Assembly: GCA_039815145.1 (NCBI GenBank)
Contig: JBCBZW010000023.1
Span: 1 to 58,197, forward strand
DNA: 58,197 nt
Direction: 5' to 3'
Source: Pseudomonadota bacterium
GTDB taxonomy: Bacteria; Pseudomonadota; Gammaproteobacteria; Steroidobacterales; JBCBZW01
Part shown: positions 47,466-56,775 of the stretch, one piece after another
Position numbering within the stretch: the first letter of the stretch is position 1
Layout: each line of letters starts with the position of its first letter
Notes under the pieces: generated by a model
Database searches by the model: none
The model's input: the letters and a program-made list of their open reading frames with translations, nothing else
Told to the model about the DNA's origin: nothing
Made by a program: the position numbers and the translations under genes

Positions 47466-47542
47466 GGCATTGCCGTGCTCATCGCAATCGATATCCGTCT
47501 ATTCTACTGCGGTCCGGTCGGGGGCGCCGGTTCGGCGGCGAT

Positions 47543-48148
47543 TCACTCGCCGTCGCGGGCGGCCAGCTGTCGGGCCACATAGCGGGCCAGGACATCGGCT
47601 TCCAGATTCACGCGACGGCCCACCGCGTACTGGGCCATGGCCGTGACTTCCCAGGTGTGGGGGATGATGTTCACCCCGAAGGCCCCCGCCTCCACCTCGT
47701 TCACGGTCAAACTCACCCCGTCCATGCAGACCGAGCCCTTGGGCGCCACCAGCGGGGCCAGGACGGTCGGCAGGGAGATACGCAGGCGCTGAGAGCGAGC
47801 CTCCGGGGTGATCGAGAGCACCTCGGCGATGGCGTCCACGTGGCCGGTGACCAGATGCCCCCCGAGCACATCGCCGGCCCGCAAGGAGGGCTCGAGATTG
47901 ACCAAGGCGCCGGCCGTGAGGTCCCCGAGAGTCGTCTTCTCCAGGGTCTCGCGGGAGACATCGAAGGCCAGGCGCAGGCCGTCCATGTGGACCACCGTGA
48001 GGCAGGCGCCGCTGATCGAGATGCTGTCGCCGAGGCCTACCGGGGTCGGCGGCGTCCAACCGGTCGCGTCGATGGTCAGGCGCACGTCGCCGCCCACTTC
48101 CTCCAGGGCCTCGACCCCGGCGGTCGCCTGAATCAGTCCAGTAAACAT
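47543..48148 (-). CDS. ribE: riboflavin synthase alpha subunit
   Basis: Dismutates two lumazines to riboflavin. 201 residues with two internally repeated lumazine-binding halves: MFTGLIQ start, GACLTVV in the first, MDGVSLTVN in the second. ATG at 48148, 14 bases after the ribD stop. The first half contains the active His-less GxSISG pattern, SISISGACL. Confidence 0.95.
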   Translation of the reverse strand: MFTGLIQATAGVEALEEVGGDVRLTIDATGWTPPTPVGLGDSISISGACLTVVHMDGLRLAFDVSRETLEKTTLGDLTAGALVNLEPSLRAGDVLGGHLVTGHVDAIAEVLSITPEARSQRLRISLPTVLAPLVAPKGSVCMDGVSLTVNEVEAGAFGVNIIPHTWEVTAMAQYAVGRRVNLEADVLARYVARQLAARDGE

Positions 48149-48161
48149 CGCGTTCGCCTTC

Positions 48162-49307
48162 CTAGTCGTCGTTTGCCTGCCGCCGCTGCGGGGTCGCCAC
48201 GATACGCAAGTCATCGCCGATGCGCTCGACATGCTGCCACTGCAGGGAAATGCGCTGGTCCATGCGGGCCAGGCCCGGCACGCTCCAGGCGCCGAGCGTC
48301 TGCGTGCCCATCAGGTGGGGCGCCACGTAGAGCAACACCTCGTCGACCAGATCGGACCCCAGCAGCGATCCGTTCAGGCGGGCGCCAGCCTCCACCATGA
48401 GCTCGTTGACGCCGCGCTCTGCAAGTTCGTCCAGGACGGCGGATAGATTCAATCCTGAGCCATCCGCGTTGGCCGGGACGGCGTGCAGTTCCACCCCTTC
48501 GCGTTCGCCGAAGGCCGCACGCGCGTCTTCGGCGATGTCCGTGTCGTGGATGAGTAGGGTCTGACCGCCGTCATTGAGCAGGGTGGCGCGCGGTGGCGTG
48601 CGCAGCTGCGGATCCACCACGACGCGCAGGGGGTGGCGCCAGGGCGGTGTGGGGGTAGCCTCGCGGACGGTGAAGGACGGATCGTCCGCGACCACCGTGC
48701 CAACGCCGGTGAGGATGGCCCCAACGTTGGCTCGGCACCGGTGCACATCGCGGCGCGAGGCCGCGCCGGATATCCAACGGCTCTCACCGCTGCGCATGGC
48801 GGTGGCGCCGTCCAGGCTCGTCGCCACCTTGACCGTGACGAAGGGTCGCCCCCGCTCCAGCCGGCTCAGAAAGCCTCGCGCCACCTGGCGAGCCTGGTCC
48901 GCCATCAGGCCGACCTCCACCTCTACCCCCGCGGCGCGAAGCTGCTGGATGCCGGTGCCATCCACCTGCGGATTCGGATCCTCGACGGCCACCACCACCC
49001 GCCCGATGCCGACCGCCAGCAGCGCCTGGCTGCAGGGCGGTGTGCGACCGAAGTGGGCACAGGGCTCGAGGGTCACATAGGCGGTGGCACCTGCCAGTGC
49101 ATCGTCGTGGCCGGCCGCGCGCGCCGCGGCGATCGCCCGCACCTCGGCGTGGCCCTCGCCAGCCTGCGCATGCCAGCCTTCACCGAGCACGGCGCCGGCC
49201 GCGTTCGCGATCACGCACCCGACGCGGGGATTAGGTTCACAAGCGTTGGTGCCCCGCGCCGCCAAGCGCACGGCGGCAGTCATCAGCTGCCTATCGATAC
49301 CGTTCAC
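48162..49307 (-). CDS. ribD: riboflavin biosynthesis deaminase/reductase
   Basis: Bifunctional: zinc deaminase followed by NADPH reductase. 381 residues. The deaminase half shows [10 protein letters not shown] and [14 protein letters not shown]; the reductase half begins near [16 protein letters not shown] and has [18 protein letters not shown] start overlaps the nrdR stop (GTGA). Confidence 0.96.
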   Translation of the reverse strand: MNGIDRQLMTAAVRLAARGTNACEPNPRVGCVIANAAGAVLGEGWHAQAGEGHAEVRAIAAARAAGHDDALAGATAYVTLEPCAHFGRTPPCSQALLAVGIGRVVVAVEDPNPQVDGTGIQQLRAAGVEVEVGLMADQARQVARGFLSRLERGRPFVTVKVATSLDGATAMRSGESRWISGAASRRDVHRCRANVGAILTGVGTVVADDPSFTVREATPTPPWRHPLRVVVDPQLRTPPRATLLNDGGQTLLIHDTDIAEDARAAFGEREGVELHAVPANADGSGLNLSAVLDELAERGVNELMVEAGARLNGSLLGSDLVDEVLLYVAPHLMGTQTLGAWSVPGLARMDQRISLQWQHVERIGDDLRIVATPQRRQANDD

Positions 49308-49867
49308 TGACGGGAGCGTCGTGTGCGACGGCCCTTTCCGGGACTCGGCGTGACCGTGGCGCGGGAGGCATCGGGCAGCAGGGACATCTGCTCCTCCGCC
49401 TCGTTGTTGGGTTCGTCTTCGGCCTCGAGTTTCTCCAGCTCCTCCCGGAATGCGGAGATGTCCTCGAAGCTGCGGTACACGGAGGCGAAACGCACGTAGG
49501 CCACCTGATCCAGGCGCTTCAGTTCGTTCATCACGAGCTCACCGACCAGACGGGAGGGCACCTCACGTTCGCCCGTGGCCAGCAGGGCGTGCTTGATCCG
49601 CTCGAGCGCATCCTCCACCGCATCCTCCCCTACGGGCCGCTTCTGCAGCGACATGCTGATCCCTCGGCGCAGCTTCGCGTCGTCGAAGGGTTGGCGCTTG
49701 CCGTCGGTCTTGATGAGGTGGGGCATCACCAGCTGCGGGGCTTCGAAGGTGGTGAAGCGTTCTCCGCAACGCGAGCAGACGCGGCGACGGCGCACCTGGG
49801 CGCCTTCGCCCGCCAAGCGCGAATCGGTGACGCGGGTCTCCTCGTGGCCGCAGAACGGACAGTGCAT
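49304..49867 (-). CDS. nrdR: transcriptional repressor NrdR
   Basis: ATP/dATP-sensing repressor of ribonucleotide reductase genes. 187 residues: N-terminal zinc ribbon ([10 protein letters not shown] ... CSRCGERF), then the ATP-cone ([24 protein letters not shown]). A C-terminal tail of about 35 residues, acidic then Arg-rich, exceeds the usual 150-residue length. Start of the nrdR-rib-nusB transcript. Confidence 0.96.
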   Translation of the reverse strand: MHCPFCGHEETRVTDSRLAGEGAQVRRRRVCSRCGERFTTFEAPQLVMPHLIKTDGKRQPFDDAKLRRGISMSLQKRPVGEDAVEDALERIKHALLATGEREVPSRLVGELVMNELKRLDQVAYVRFASVYRSFEDISAFREELEKLEAEDEPNNEAEEQMSLLPDASRATVTPSPGKGRRTRRSRQ

Positions 49868-49980
49868 GGCTCGCCTCCCTCGGGCGCGCAGCGCGCTCGA
49901 TCGGTGCGTAGTGTAGCGCGTATGCCGCCAATCCCCGCCGACCGGCGCCCGCGCAAGCCGCGGCTCGCACTCTCCGCCCC

Positions 49981-50604
49981 TTACGCGCCGGCGTCCTGGC
50001 GCATGATGCCTGCGAATGCCAGCCGGGTCTGAGCTTCGATGGACTTTGGGGGCTCGCCATCGCCGACCAGCCTCAGGAGCATCGTCAGCTGCGTGTCGAC
50101 GTAGCGGCCTGCGAGATCCGCGCTGATGCCGTGACTAAGGTCACCACGACGCTTGGCGGCCTTCATCCACGCGGTCAGCGTCTCGAGTTGGGTCTGCCTC
50201 ATCGCCACGATCTGCGCACTCGCCTGAGGCCCGAGGGGCTGCAGGGTGGTGCGAGCCTTGGCGAACAGGCAACCGGCGGGGAGGGGCGTATTCGGTGTGG
50301 CCATCCAGCGCGCCAGCATGGTGAGCGCATCCGCCAAGGGCTGATCCTGGCAGAGCTTCACCAACAGGGGAGCGATGCGCACGGCGTAGTAGCGCTCGAG
50401 GGCTGCCGCCAGCAGACCGTCGTCGCCGCCGAACTCACGGTACAGGCCGGGCTTTGAGACGCCGATCGACTCGCAAAGCTCGTTGACCGAGAGCGCGCCA
50501 GGCCCCTTCTCCCAAAGGAGCGTCATCGCGGTGTCGACGACTTCCGCGCGGTCGAAGGCCTTGGGCCTGCCTCGTCCACGCTTGCCATTCGAGTCTGCTG
50601 CCAT
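49981..50604 (-). CDS. TetR/AcrR family regulator
   Basis: 207 residues. N-terminal basic stretch ([13 protein letters not shown]), helix-turn-helix ([33 protein letters not shown]) and a ligand-binding C-terminal domain of no recognised specificity. Divergent from the doxX gene, with a palindromic site in the shared spacer (50680-50691), so it probably represses doxX and itself. Confidence 0.92.
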   Translation of the reverse strand: MAADSNGKRGRGRPKAFDRAEVVDTAMTLLWEKGPGALSVNELCESIGVSKPGLYREFGGDDGLLAAALERYYAVRIAPLLVKLCQDQPLADALTMLARWMATPNTPLPAGCLFAKARTTLQPLGPQASAQIVAMRQTQLETLTAWMKAAKRRGDLSHGISADLAGRYVDTQLTMLLRLVGDGEPPKSIEAQTRLAFAGIMRQDAGA

Positions 50605-50679
50605 CGGGATAAAGCCACACGGAAATCGCCAACATCGTACCTCACGGTTCAATATTCAGCCTAGCGCATGTATATTAAA

Positions 50680-50691
50680 TACCGTTCGGTA
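50680..50691. promoter_or_regulatory. TetR-type operator
   Basis: TACCG-TT-CGGTA, a perfect 12-base dyad in the AT-rich spacer between the tetR-like and doxX-like genes. Such TACCG/CGGTA half-sites are usual for TetR/AcrR regulators. It overlaps a TATATTAAAT stretch that may hold the promoter elements. Confidence 0.65.
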
Positions 50692-50755
50692 CGAAAATAT
50701 TGGCGAACGGCAGCGCTCCAGCGCGCTCGCACCCACGACAAACCAGGACTGGCCC

Positions 50756-51181
50756 ATGCTTGCAGAACACCAACTCCCCAATCACACCTCGCTCACGCTC
50801 CTCGCACGCTTGCTGTTCACGTCGCTGTTTCTGCTTTCCGGCGTCACCCACTTCTCGAATGTGCCGGGCTACGTCGCCCTCATGCACGAGTCGATCGCGT
50901 ACCGTGAGCTCTGGGTGCTCGTCTCCGGCGCCGTCGAGCTGGCCGGGGCGGGGATGATCCTCTTCAACTGGCGCCCCCGTCTTGGCGCGTGGCTGCTCAT
51001 CATCTTCCTCCTGCCGGTGACGATCGTCGTACACGGCTACGAGATGCTGCACGCCGATGGCGAGGCGATGCGCGTGGTGCAGCGAGCCTCGTTCGTCAAG
51101 GGCTTCGCGCTGGTCGGCGCCGCCCTGCTGATGACGCAGATCGGTGTCACCCATCGATCCCTCGAACCATCATCGAACTGA
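50756..51181 (+). CDS. DoxX family membrane protein
   Basis: 141 residues with four predicted membrane helices (about 13-30, 52-72, 78-98, 112-130). DoxX motif RLLFTSLFLLSGVTHFSN near the start. These proteins are small inner-membrane proteins, some linked to thiol or oxidative stress. CAGGA precedes the ATG. Likely controlled by the divergent TetR-type regulator. Confidence 0.87.
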   Translation: MLAEHQLPNHTSLTLLARLLFTSLFLLSGVTHFSNVPGYVALMHESIAYRELWVLVSGAVELAGAGMILFNWRPRLGAWLLIIFLLPVTIVVHGYEMLHADGEAMRVVQRASFVKGFALVGAALLMTQIGVTHRSLEPSSN

Positions 51182-51266
51182 ACTGGGTAGCCTTGCCAAT
51201 CTCCCGGCCCCGGCGGGACACTGGGCGCCGACCGTCTCGTCGCGCCATCTCACAGGTACGTCTTCC

Positions 51267-52754
51267 GTGTTGCGCACTGCCCTCCTCCTGGCCCTCGCCG
51301 TCGCGGGCACGGCACAGGCTGACTACGACTACTTCACCGCCAACCGCGCCCTGATCCGCAACGGCGTCCAAGCCGTGCTCACTTGCAGCGGCTTGTTCAC
51401 CTCGCAGCGCAGCCTCGCGCAGGTGTTCGCGCAGGAACTGGCCTACCTGGGGGAGCGCACCTTGGGCGATGCGCAGGGCGGCCCCTACGAAGTGCACAGC
51501 GATGAGCAGGCGGTGACCGTAGGCGGCGCCCCCCATGGTCCGGCCGTCACCGCCGCGTTCCGCGAGGGCGTGGGGTGTGTGGTCATGGCCCCGGACATGG
51601 GGTTGGACGCCATCCCCACGCTCCCCGAGCTGCGCTTGCCCTACCCCCACGAAGACCCGGCCACCACGCCCTGGCCGCGCGGCGACCTCCTCGCCAACCC
51701 GCTGACGCCCGATGCCGATGTGGATGCCCAAGCCCTGGCCGCCGCCGCTCAGTGGGCCTTCGAACGGGACACGGAGGAGCAGGACACGATCAGCCTGCTC
51801 GTAGTACATCGGGGCCGGCCCATCCTGGAGCGCTACGCGGAGGGGTTCGACCGCACGACGCGAACGCGCACCTGGTCCACGGCCAAGAGCATCGCCGTCA
51901 CCTTGATCGGGATGCAGGTGGATGCCGGCGCCATGGCCCTCGACGAGAGCTTAGGTCTCGACTGGCTGCCACAGATCCCCGCGCCGAAGAGCCTGCGCAC
52001 GGCCCCAGCGCCAGACCCGCGCCAGGCCATCACCCTGCGCCATGTGTTGAACATGTCGAGCGGCCTGTACCCGGTGGACAGCTTCGGGCTGGAGTACGCC
52101 ACCGGCTCTGGCCTCGCCTATTGGGCGGGAGCCAGCTCCGTGAAGGGTGCGCGCGACCGCGGCCTCGTGCGCGCACCGGGCACCCATTGGGACTACGAGA
52201 ACTACGACACCCTCCTCGCCGTGCACGCCTTCAAGCAGAGCCTTCCCGACGAGCAGGCGTACCTCGAGTTCCCGCGCCGTCGCCTGCTCGACAAGTTGGG
52301 GATGCGCAGCACCTTGCTGTCGGTCGATCGCTTCGGCGACTTCATCCTCAGCAGTCAGGTGTACACGAACGCGCGAGACCTTGCTCGCTTCGGCCTGCTC
52401 TATCTGCAGAACGGTGTCTGGGAGGGCGAGCGACTGATCTCGCAGGCGTGGATCGACTTCGTGCGCATACCGGCGCCGGCCACCGAGGTCAGGGGCAACG
52501 ACTACGGTGGGCAATGGTGGCTGGTGCCGGATGCTCGCAAGGAGGAAGTACCGGCCGATGCCTACAGCACGGCGGGCAACCGCGGCCAGTACGTCATCGT
52601 CGTGCCCAGCCACGACGTGGTGATCGTCCGCCGGGGCTTGGACTACGGCCGCCAGGGATTCGACCGCTGGGACCTGACGAGGGAAGTGCTGGAAGCGATC
52701 CCCGCGGCGAGCGCCGCCCAGCGGGCAGCAGCCGCACGACTCACGGCGCCATGA
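51267..52754 (+). CDS. serine beta-lactamase-like hydrolase (class C / EstB type)
   Basis: 495 residues from a GTG that gives a clear signal peptide (MLRTALLLALAVAGTAQA), so periplasmic. The S-x-x-K motif is STAK with S204 and K207, then MSSGLYPVDS, and a Y-x-N type motif WDYENYD. The third motif (usually KTG/HTG) falls near STAGNRGQYV. Residues 20-165 form an extra N-terminal region before the hydrolase fold. Could be a carboxypeptidase, esterase or peptidase; activity on beta-lactams is not implied. Confidence 0.85.
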   Translation: MLRTALLLALAVAGTAQADYDYFTANRALIRNGVQAVLTCSGLFTSQRSLAQVFAQELAYLGERTLGDAQGGPYEVHSDEQAVTVGGAPHGPAVTAAFREGVGCVVMAPDMGLDAIPTLPELRLPYPHEDPATTPWPRGDLLANPLTPDADVDAQALAAAAQWAFERDTEEQDTISLLVVHRGRPILERYAEGFDRTTRTRTWSTAKSIAVTLIGMQVDAGAMALDESLGLDWLPQIPAPKSLRTAPAPDPRQAITLRHVLNMSSGLYPVDSFGLEYATGSGLAYWAGASSVKGARDRGLVRAPGTHWDYENYDTLLAVHAFKQSLPDEQAYLEFPRRRLLDKLGMRSTLLSVDRFGDFILSSQVYTNARDLARFGLLYLQNGVWEGERLISQAWIDFVRIPAPATEVRGNDYGGQWWLVPDARKEEVPADAYSTAGNRGQYVIVVPSHDVVIVRRGLDYGRQGFDRWDLTREVLEAIPAASAAQRAAAARLTAP

Positions 52755-52763
52755 GCCTCTCGC

Positions 52764-55697
52764 TCAGCTACCCGACACGATAGGAAGAGAACCGGCACCC
52801 GAACCAGGACGCCCGAGGCAGAATGCCTCCAAAGGCGCTGGCGCGAAGGCGCTGCCATCGAAGGCGTCCAGCGCAGATCCGACGCCCATCTCGGCAATCC
52901 GGGATGCGTAACGTGCCTGCACCGCATCGCGCACCTGCAGCCGTTGAGCGCGAACAGCACCTATCTCCGAGGCTAGGTCTTCGGTGATACCGTCTCCGCG
53001 CCCCTCGAACCCTGCGAGCAAGCGAGTGCGCTCCAGGTAGGTGAGGTACGCTGCGTGGGTTGTGTAGCGCTCGACTGCGCGACGCCAATGCTCGTCGTCG
53101 CCAGCCAACACGGCCTCGATGATCGCGATCCGCACGGCGACCCGACGCTCCGCCCCGCGGTTGGGCTCTTCGCCACTGAGGGTCGCCAAGCTGGCGCGAA
53201 CAGCCGCCGTGTCGCCCGCGGCACAATCCAACTGCAGACGGAGTTCCTGCGCCACCAGCGAGTCCTCGCTGGCACGGCGCGCGTAGGCAAGCTCGGCATC
53301 CTCGTAACGCCCGATGTCGATGAGGATCTTCGCGATCTCCAACCACATGTCCACGCCTGCGAACTGCGGATGTGTCTCGACGACGTGATCATGCAGGGCT
53401 AACGCAAAGCCATACTCCCCGGCCAGCACCGCATAGCGCCCGAGCAAGATGTCCGCGTGCACCACCGCGGTGGTACCGCCACCGAAGACTTCCGACGCAA
53501 TGGCCATCTGCTGCGCATTGGCTTCCACGCCCGCCGACGCAGCGCCCGCCGACAGGGCGTAGTAGGCGAAGTCCCGGTGCACGGCGTAGCGCCAGTAGCG
53601 ATTGGATCCCGTGCGCATGGACGCCATCGCGCTGCCGACCATCGCCACCGCTTGCTCTCGGCGGCCATCGCGAAAGAGCAGGCCAGCGTAGTTGTTGCGA
53701 TGAAAGGCCAGCCGCGGGTGGTTCGGCGAGATGCGCTCGATGATGTCGATGGACTCCTGGAACAGGGGCTCGGCTTCGGCGTAGCGCCGCTGGCGGGCGA
53801 GATCCAGGGCCAGGTTGTTGAGCTGCGCCGCCAGGGCTTGGGCCCCGCCGAGGTCACGAGCGATGGCGAGGGCCGTGCGCCGTTCCGCCTCCGCGGCTTC
53901 CCTGTCCTGGCGGCGCCGGGCGAGCGCGCCGCGCTGGTTGTGGTACTCCAGTAGCACCTCGGGGTCCGCCACCTCGTACTCGCGCAGGGCCCGCTCCACG
54001 CGCTGCAGACTCTGCGCCAGCGGCGCTTCCCGGCGCAGAGCATCGTACGCGCGGGCGCGCTCGAGCTCCGCCAGCACCCAGGCGGACGAGAACTCGGGGG
54101 AGGCCGGCTGCGTGGACAAGGCCTCCTCGAGTAAGGCGGCCGCCTCGCGGGGGGCGCCGGTGAGCACCAACGTTTCGCTCAGCAGATCGAGCGCCTGCAG
54201 CCGTCTCGGTCCGGGTTGGGCGATCTGCGCTGCCGCGGCGTGGGCGGCGCGTGCTGTCTCCAGGGCCTGGTCGTAGAGGCCCAGGCTGTTCTGAAGGCGC
54301 GTCAGCTCGGCGTACACCGTAAAGGCCAGGGAGGGGTCGCCATCCACCTGGCCGGCCACTCGATCGCGCCCGGCCACCACGGCGTCGGCAAGGGAGCCCT
54401 CCGCGTCGGATCCACCGAAGGGATCTGCCTGGCGAATAAAATCACTCAGCACCGCTTGGGCAGCGTCGCTTCGCCCGGCCTCTTCCCTCGCCTGCCGCGC
54501 AAGCCCCAAGGAGACGATGACCGCCGCCAGCATCAGCACTGCGGATCCCGCGACCACCGACGACAGCGCACGGTTGCGCCCGATGAAACGCTGCAGCAGG
54601 TACCAGGGAGACTGTCCTCGGGCCACCACCGCCCGTCCTGCCCGAAACCGCTGCACGTCTTCGCGCAGGGCCGTGACCGTGCTGTAGCGCTCGGCGGGCG
54701 CCTTGCGCAAGGCCACGTGGACGATCGCGTCCAGGTCGCGCGGTATGCCGGAGGCGTGCTGACTCGGGGGCGCCATCGCCTTCTCGCAGATGCTCGAGAC
54801 GACATCGCTCAAGCCCATCTGGCTGACGTCGAAGGGCAGGCGTCCGGCGAGTAGCTCGTAGAGCAGCAGGCCCAACTGGTACACGTCGCTCGCCACGCCC
54901 ACGGGGCCACCGTTCAACTGCTCCGGGCTCGCGTACTGCAGGGTCATGAGATTCATGCCGGTGCGCGTGACCTGCTCGCGCTGCCCTTCGTCCAGGAGTT
55001 TGGCGATGCCGAAGTCGAGCAGGCGCGGGTGGCCCGCCGTGTCCACGAGCACGTTGGACGGCTTGATGTCACGGTGGATGATCAGGTGGTCGTGGGCGTA
55101 CTGCACCGCCTCGCACACCTCGACGAACAGGGCGAGCCGTGCGCCGACGCTGAGGCTTTGCGCCTCGCAATGGGCGACCAGCGATTGACCCTGCACGTAC
55201 TCCATCGCGAAGTAGGGCCGCCCGTCGTCGGTGAGCCCGCCGTCGAGCAGTCGTGCGATTGCGGGGTGCTCGAGGCGAGCGAGCACCTGGCGCTCGACGA
55301 GAAAGCGCTGGTGCACCTCGCCACTCTCGACGCCGCGGCGGACCACCTTCAGCGCCACCTGCTGATCGAACTGCCCGTCGTCGCGATGGGCGAGGTAGAC
55401 CACGCCCATGCCGCCGCGCCCGAGCTCGCGATCGACACGGAACGCCCCCACCCGCTGCGGTAGATCGGGTGACTCGGCATCCCGGGCAGCTTGCGAGGCG
55501 ATCGATGCGAGGTCGACGTCCACGACGGGTGACACCGTGGCCTCGTCCTCGTGGGCGGACAGGAGCGAACGCAGCTCGTCCAGCACCCAGGCGGGCTCCT
55601 GGTCGAGGGACTTCAGATAGGCTTCGCGCGTGTCGGGGGACAGCGCCGTGGCGGCCTCGAAGAGGGCGCAGATGTGCTCCCAGTCCTGCGGGGTCAT
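52764..55697 (-). CDS. Ser/Thr protein kinase with TPR-type sensor region
   Basis: 977 residues. Residues 1-80 are a helical lead common to this group. Kinase domain at about 84-350 with GRGGMGVVY, K117, HRDIKPSN with D210 and DFG with D228. One membrane segment at 378-400. Residues 400-977 form helical TPR-like repeats (for example QALETARAAHAAA, YAEAEPLFQESIDII) in the periplasm by topology. Such kinases are common in planctomycetes and some proteobacteria. It converges on the serine hydrolase, with nine bases between. Confidence 0.9.
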   Translation of the reverse strand: MTPQDWEHICALFEAATALSPDTREAYLKSLDQEPAWVLDELRSLLSAHEDEATVSPVVDVDLASIASQAARDAESPDLPQRVGAFRVDRELGRGGMGVVYLAHRDDGQFDQQVALKVVRRGVESGEVHQRFLVERQVLARLEHPAIARLLDGGLTDDGRPYFAMEYVQGQSLVAHCEAQSLSVGARLALFVEVCEAVQYAHDHLIIHRDIKPSNVLVDTAGHPRLLDFGIAKLLDEGQREQVTRTGMNLMTLQYASPEQLNGGPVGVASDVYQLGLLLYELLAGRLPFDVSQMGLSDVVSSICEKAMAPPSQHASGIPRDLDAIVHVALRKAPAERYSTVTALREDVQRFRAGRAVVARGQSPWYLLQRFIGRNRALSSVVAGSAVLMLAAVIVSLGLARQAREEAGRSDAAQAVLSDFIRQADPFGGSDAEGSLADAVVAGRDRVAGQVDGDPSLAFTVYAELTRLQNSLGLYDQALETARAAHAAAAQIAQPGPRRLQALDLLSETLVLTGAPREAAALLEEALSTQPASPEFSSAWVLAELERARAYDALRREAPLAQSLQRVERALREYEVADPEVLLEYHNQRGALARRRQDREAAEAERRTALAIARDLGGAQALAAQLNNLALDLARQRRYAEAEPLFQESIDIIERISPNHPRLAFHRNNYAGLLFRDGRREQAVAMVGSAMASMRTGSNRYWRYAVHRDFAYYALSAGAASAGVEANAQQMAIASEVFGGGTTAVVHADILLGRYAVLAGEYGFALALHDHVVETHPQFAGVDMWLEIAKILIDIGRYEDAELAYARRASEDSLVAQELRLQLDCAAGDTAAVRASLATLSGEEPNRGAERRVAVRIAIIEAVLAGDDEHWRRAVERYTTHAAYLTYLERTRLLAGFEGRGDGITEDLASEIGAVRAQRLQVRDAVQARYASRIAEMGVGSALDAFDGSAFAPAPLEAFCLGRPGSGAGSLPIVSGS

Positions 55698-55770
55698 GGC
55701 GCGCGTCGAGCTTCCGAGGTGGCGGGGATGGGTGCCACCTTATCACCGCGTGCGCCGGCCACCGCGAACG

Positions 55771-55806
55771 AAAAAGGGCGGCCCCGCATCACGCGGGACC
55801 GCCCTT
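55771..55806 (-). terminator. rho-independent terminator of the VPxPA-CTERM gene
   Basis: Stem of two parts: 8 bp (AAGGGCGG with CCGCCCTT) and 5 bp (CCCGC with GCGGG) around a five-base loop, with one mismatch, and a TTTTT run on the minus strand. It begins 37 bases after the stop of the gene at 55843-56442. Confidence 0.85.
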
Positions 55807-55842
55807 CTCTCAACCTACTCAGCTAGGCGCAGGCAGCGCTGC

Positions 55843-56442
55843 TCAGGCGCTCCGCTTGCGCGCGCCGAACAGGCGCAGGCCGAAGAGGGCCGAGCCCAGG
55901 AGCCAGACTGCTGCCGGCACCGGAATCACCGCCGCGCGCTCCCACTGACCGATGATGACCGCGCCGGCCAGGTCGTCTGCGCTGTCGGCGGGGAAGTACA
56001 CGTCGCCGCTGAGTGCGCCGCCGAGCAGGGCGGTGTAGGCCAGCGCGTCGATCTCCCAGGTTGCAGACCCGGAGAAGGCCTGGGACCCGGTGACGAACTC
56101 GCTGTCGGGGTCATCGGTGTAGGACCACACGTTCAGGCCATCGCCGACGAAGCCGGTGGAGGTGAACAGCAGCGGCGAACCGTCCGAGGTGTTCTCGGCG
56201 CTGGTGAGGTCACCGCTGATCAGCGTGTCGAGGATCGATGCGTCGAACGGACCATCGAAGATCGACTCGAGGTAGATCCCCGTGGTGTCGCTGCCGGACG
56301 CGGTGATGTCGGAAGCACCCGACGTCGCGCTGATGGTGATCTGATTTTCGACACTGAGGTCGACGGTAAGGACCGTGACAGCGTGGGCTGGTACGGCCAC
56401 CGCGGCTAATGCGGCAAGAACGATGAGTGGAGTCTTCTTCAC
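55843..56442 (-). CDS. VPxPA-CTERM (PEP-CTERM-like) exosortase substrate
   Basis: 199 residues. GTG start with GGGAGGT ahead, signal peptide about 1-21 (VPAHA cleavage). The mature part is Ser/Thr/Asp-rich and low in Cys/Lys, as in extracellular matrix or surface proteins. The C-terminus is a sorting signal: IPVPAAVWLLGSALFGL followed by the basic ARKRSA. Exosortase cleaves such signals; none is in the window. Flanked by its own promoter and terminator, so a single-gene unit. Confidence 0.88.
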   Translation of the reverse strand: MKKTPLIVLAALAAVAVPAHAVTVLTVDLSVENQITISATSGASDITASGSDTTGIYLESIFDGPFDASILDTLISGDLTSAENTSDGSPLLFTSTGFVGDGLNVWSYTDDPDSEFVTGSQAFSGSATWEIDALAYTALLGGALSGDVYFPADSADDLAGAVIIGQWERAAVIPVPAAVWLLGSALFGLRLFGARKRSA

Positions 56443-56775
56443 GGGTTCTACCTCCCTTGTAGCGCCCCACCCGCGATGGCATCGCGGGCGTTTGGTTTTC
56501 TGCATCTTCGCCCAATCGACCCCGACCAGGTCCCCTGACCTGCGGGACGCGAACCGCCCGCCGGCCATCGTGGGCCCGAATCGATAGACCCAACAACGTT
56601 ACGCCGTGGTCCGAAATACGTCAAAGGCATCCAAAGAAATCGCCCTGCCCCAGCATGGGGCATCACCTGCCCGAAGAATCGCTACCCTCGCCGGCCGGTC
56701 GTCGCCGCCGCCTGCTGCTTGCCGCCCGCCCAGGGCGTAAAGTAGCGATCCCAGTTCATCCCTCACGAGTACGCC
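56443..56775. other. divergent intergenic region with 5' hairpin
   Basis: Space between the VPxPA-CTERM gene and the fumarase gene. It holds the leftward promoter (56596-56624) and a perfect hairpin CCCGCGAT-GGC-ATCGCGGG (56470-56488) in the leader of the VPxPA-CTERM transcript, 28 bases before its start. No fumarase promoter could be assigned. I see no gene. Confidence 0.55.
56596..56624 (-). promoter_or_regulatory. sigma70-type promoter of the VPxPA-CTERM gene
   Basis: TTGACG (56619-56624) and TAACGT (56596-56601) with a 17-base spacer on the minus strand. It implies a leader of about 145 bases that includes the hairpin at 56470-56488. No -24/-12 sigma54 site was found in its place. Confidence 0.65.

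Noticed and set aside
47466-49303. FMN riboswitch for the riboflavin genes
   Set aside because: Spacers between ribBA, ribE and ribD are under 80 bases or overlapping, and I found no RFN conserved blocks upstream of nrdR either.
56470-56488. Terminator for rightward transcription
   Set aside because: The perfect hairpin has T residues some bases downstream on the plus strand, but no rightward gene precedes it and the run is broken; it is better read as part of the leftward leader.
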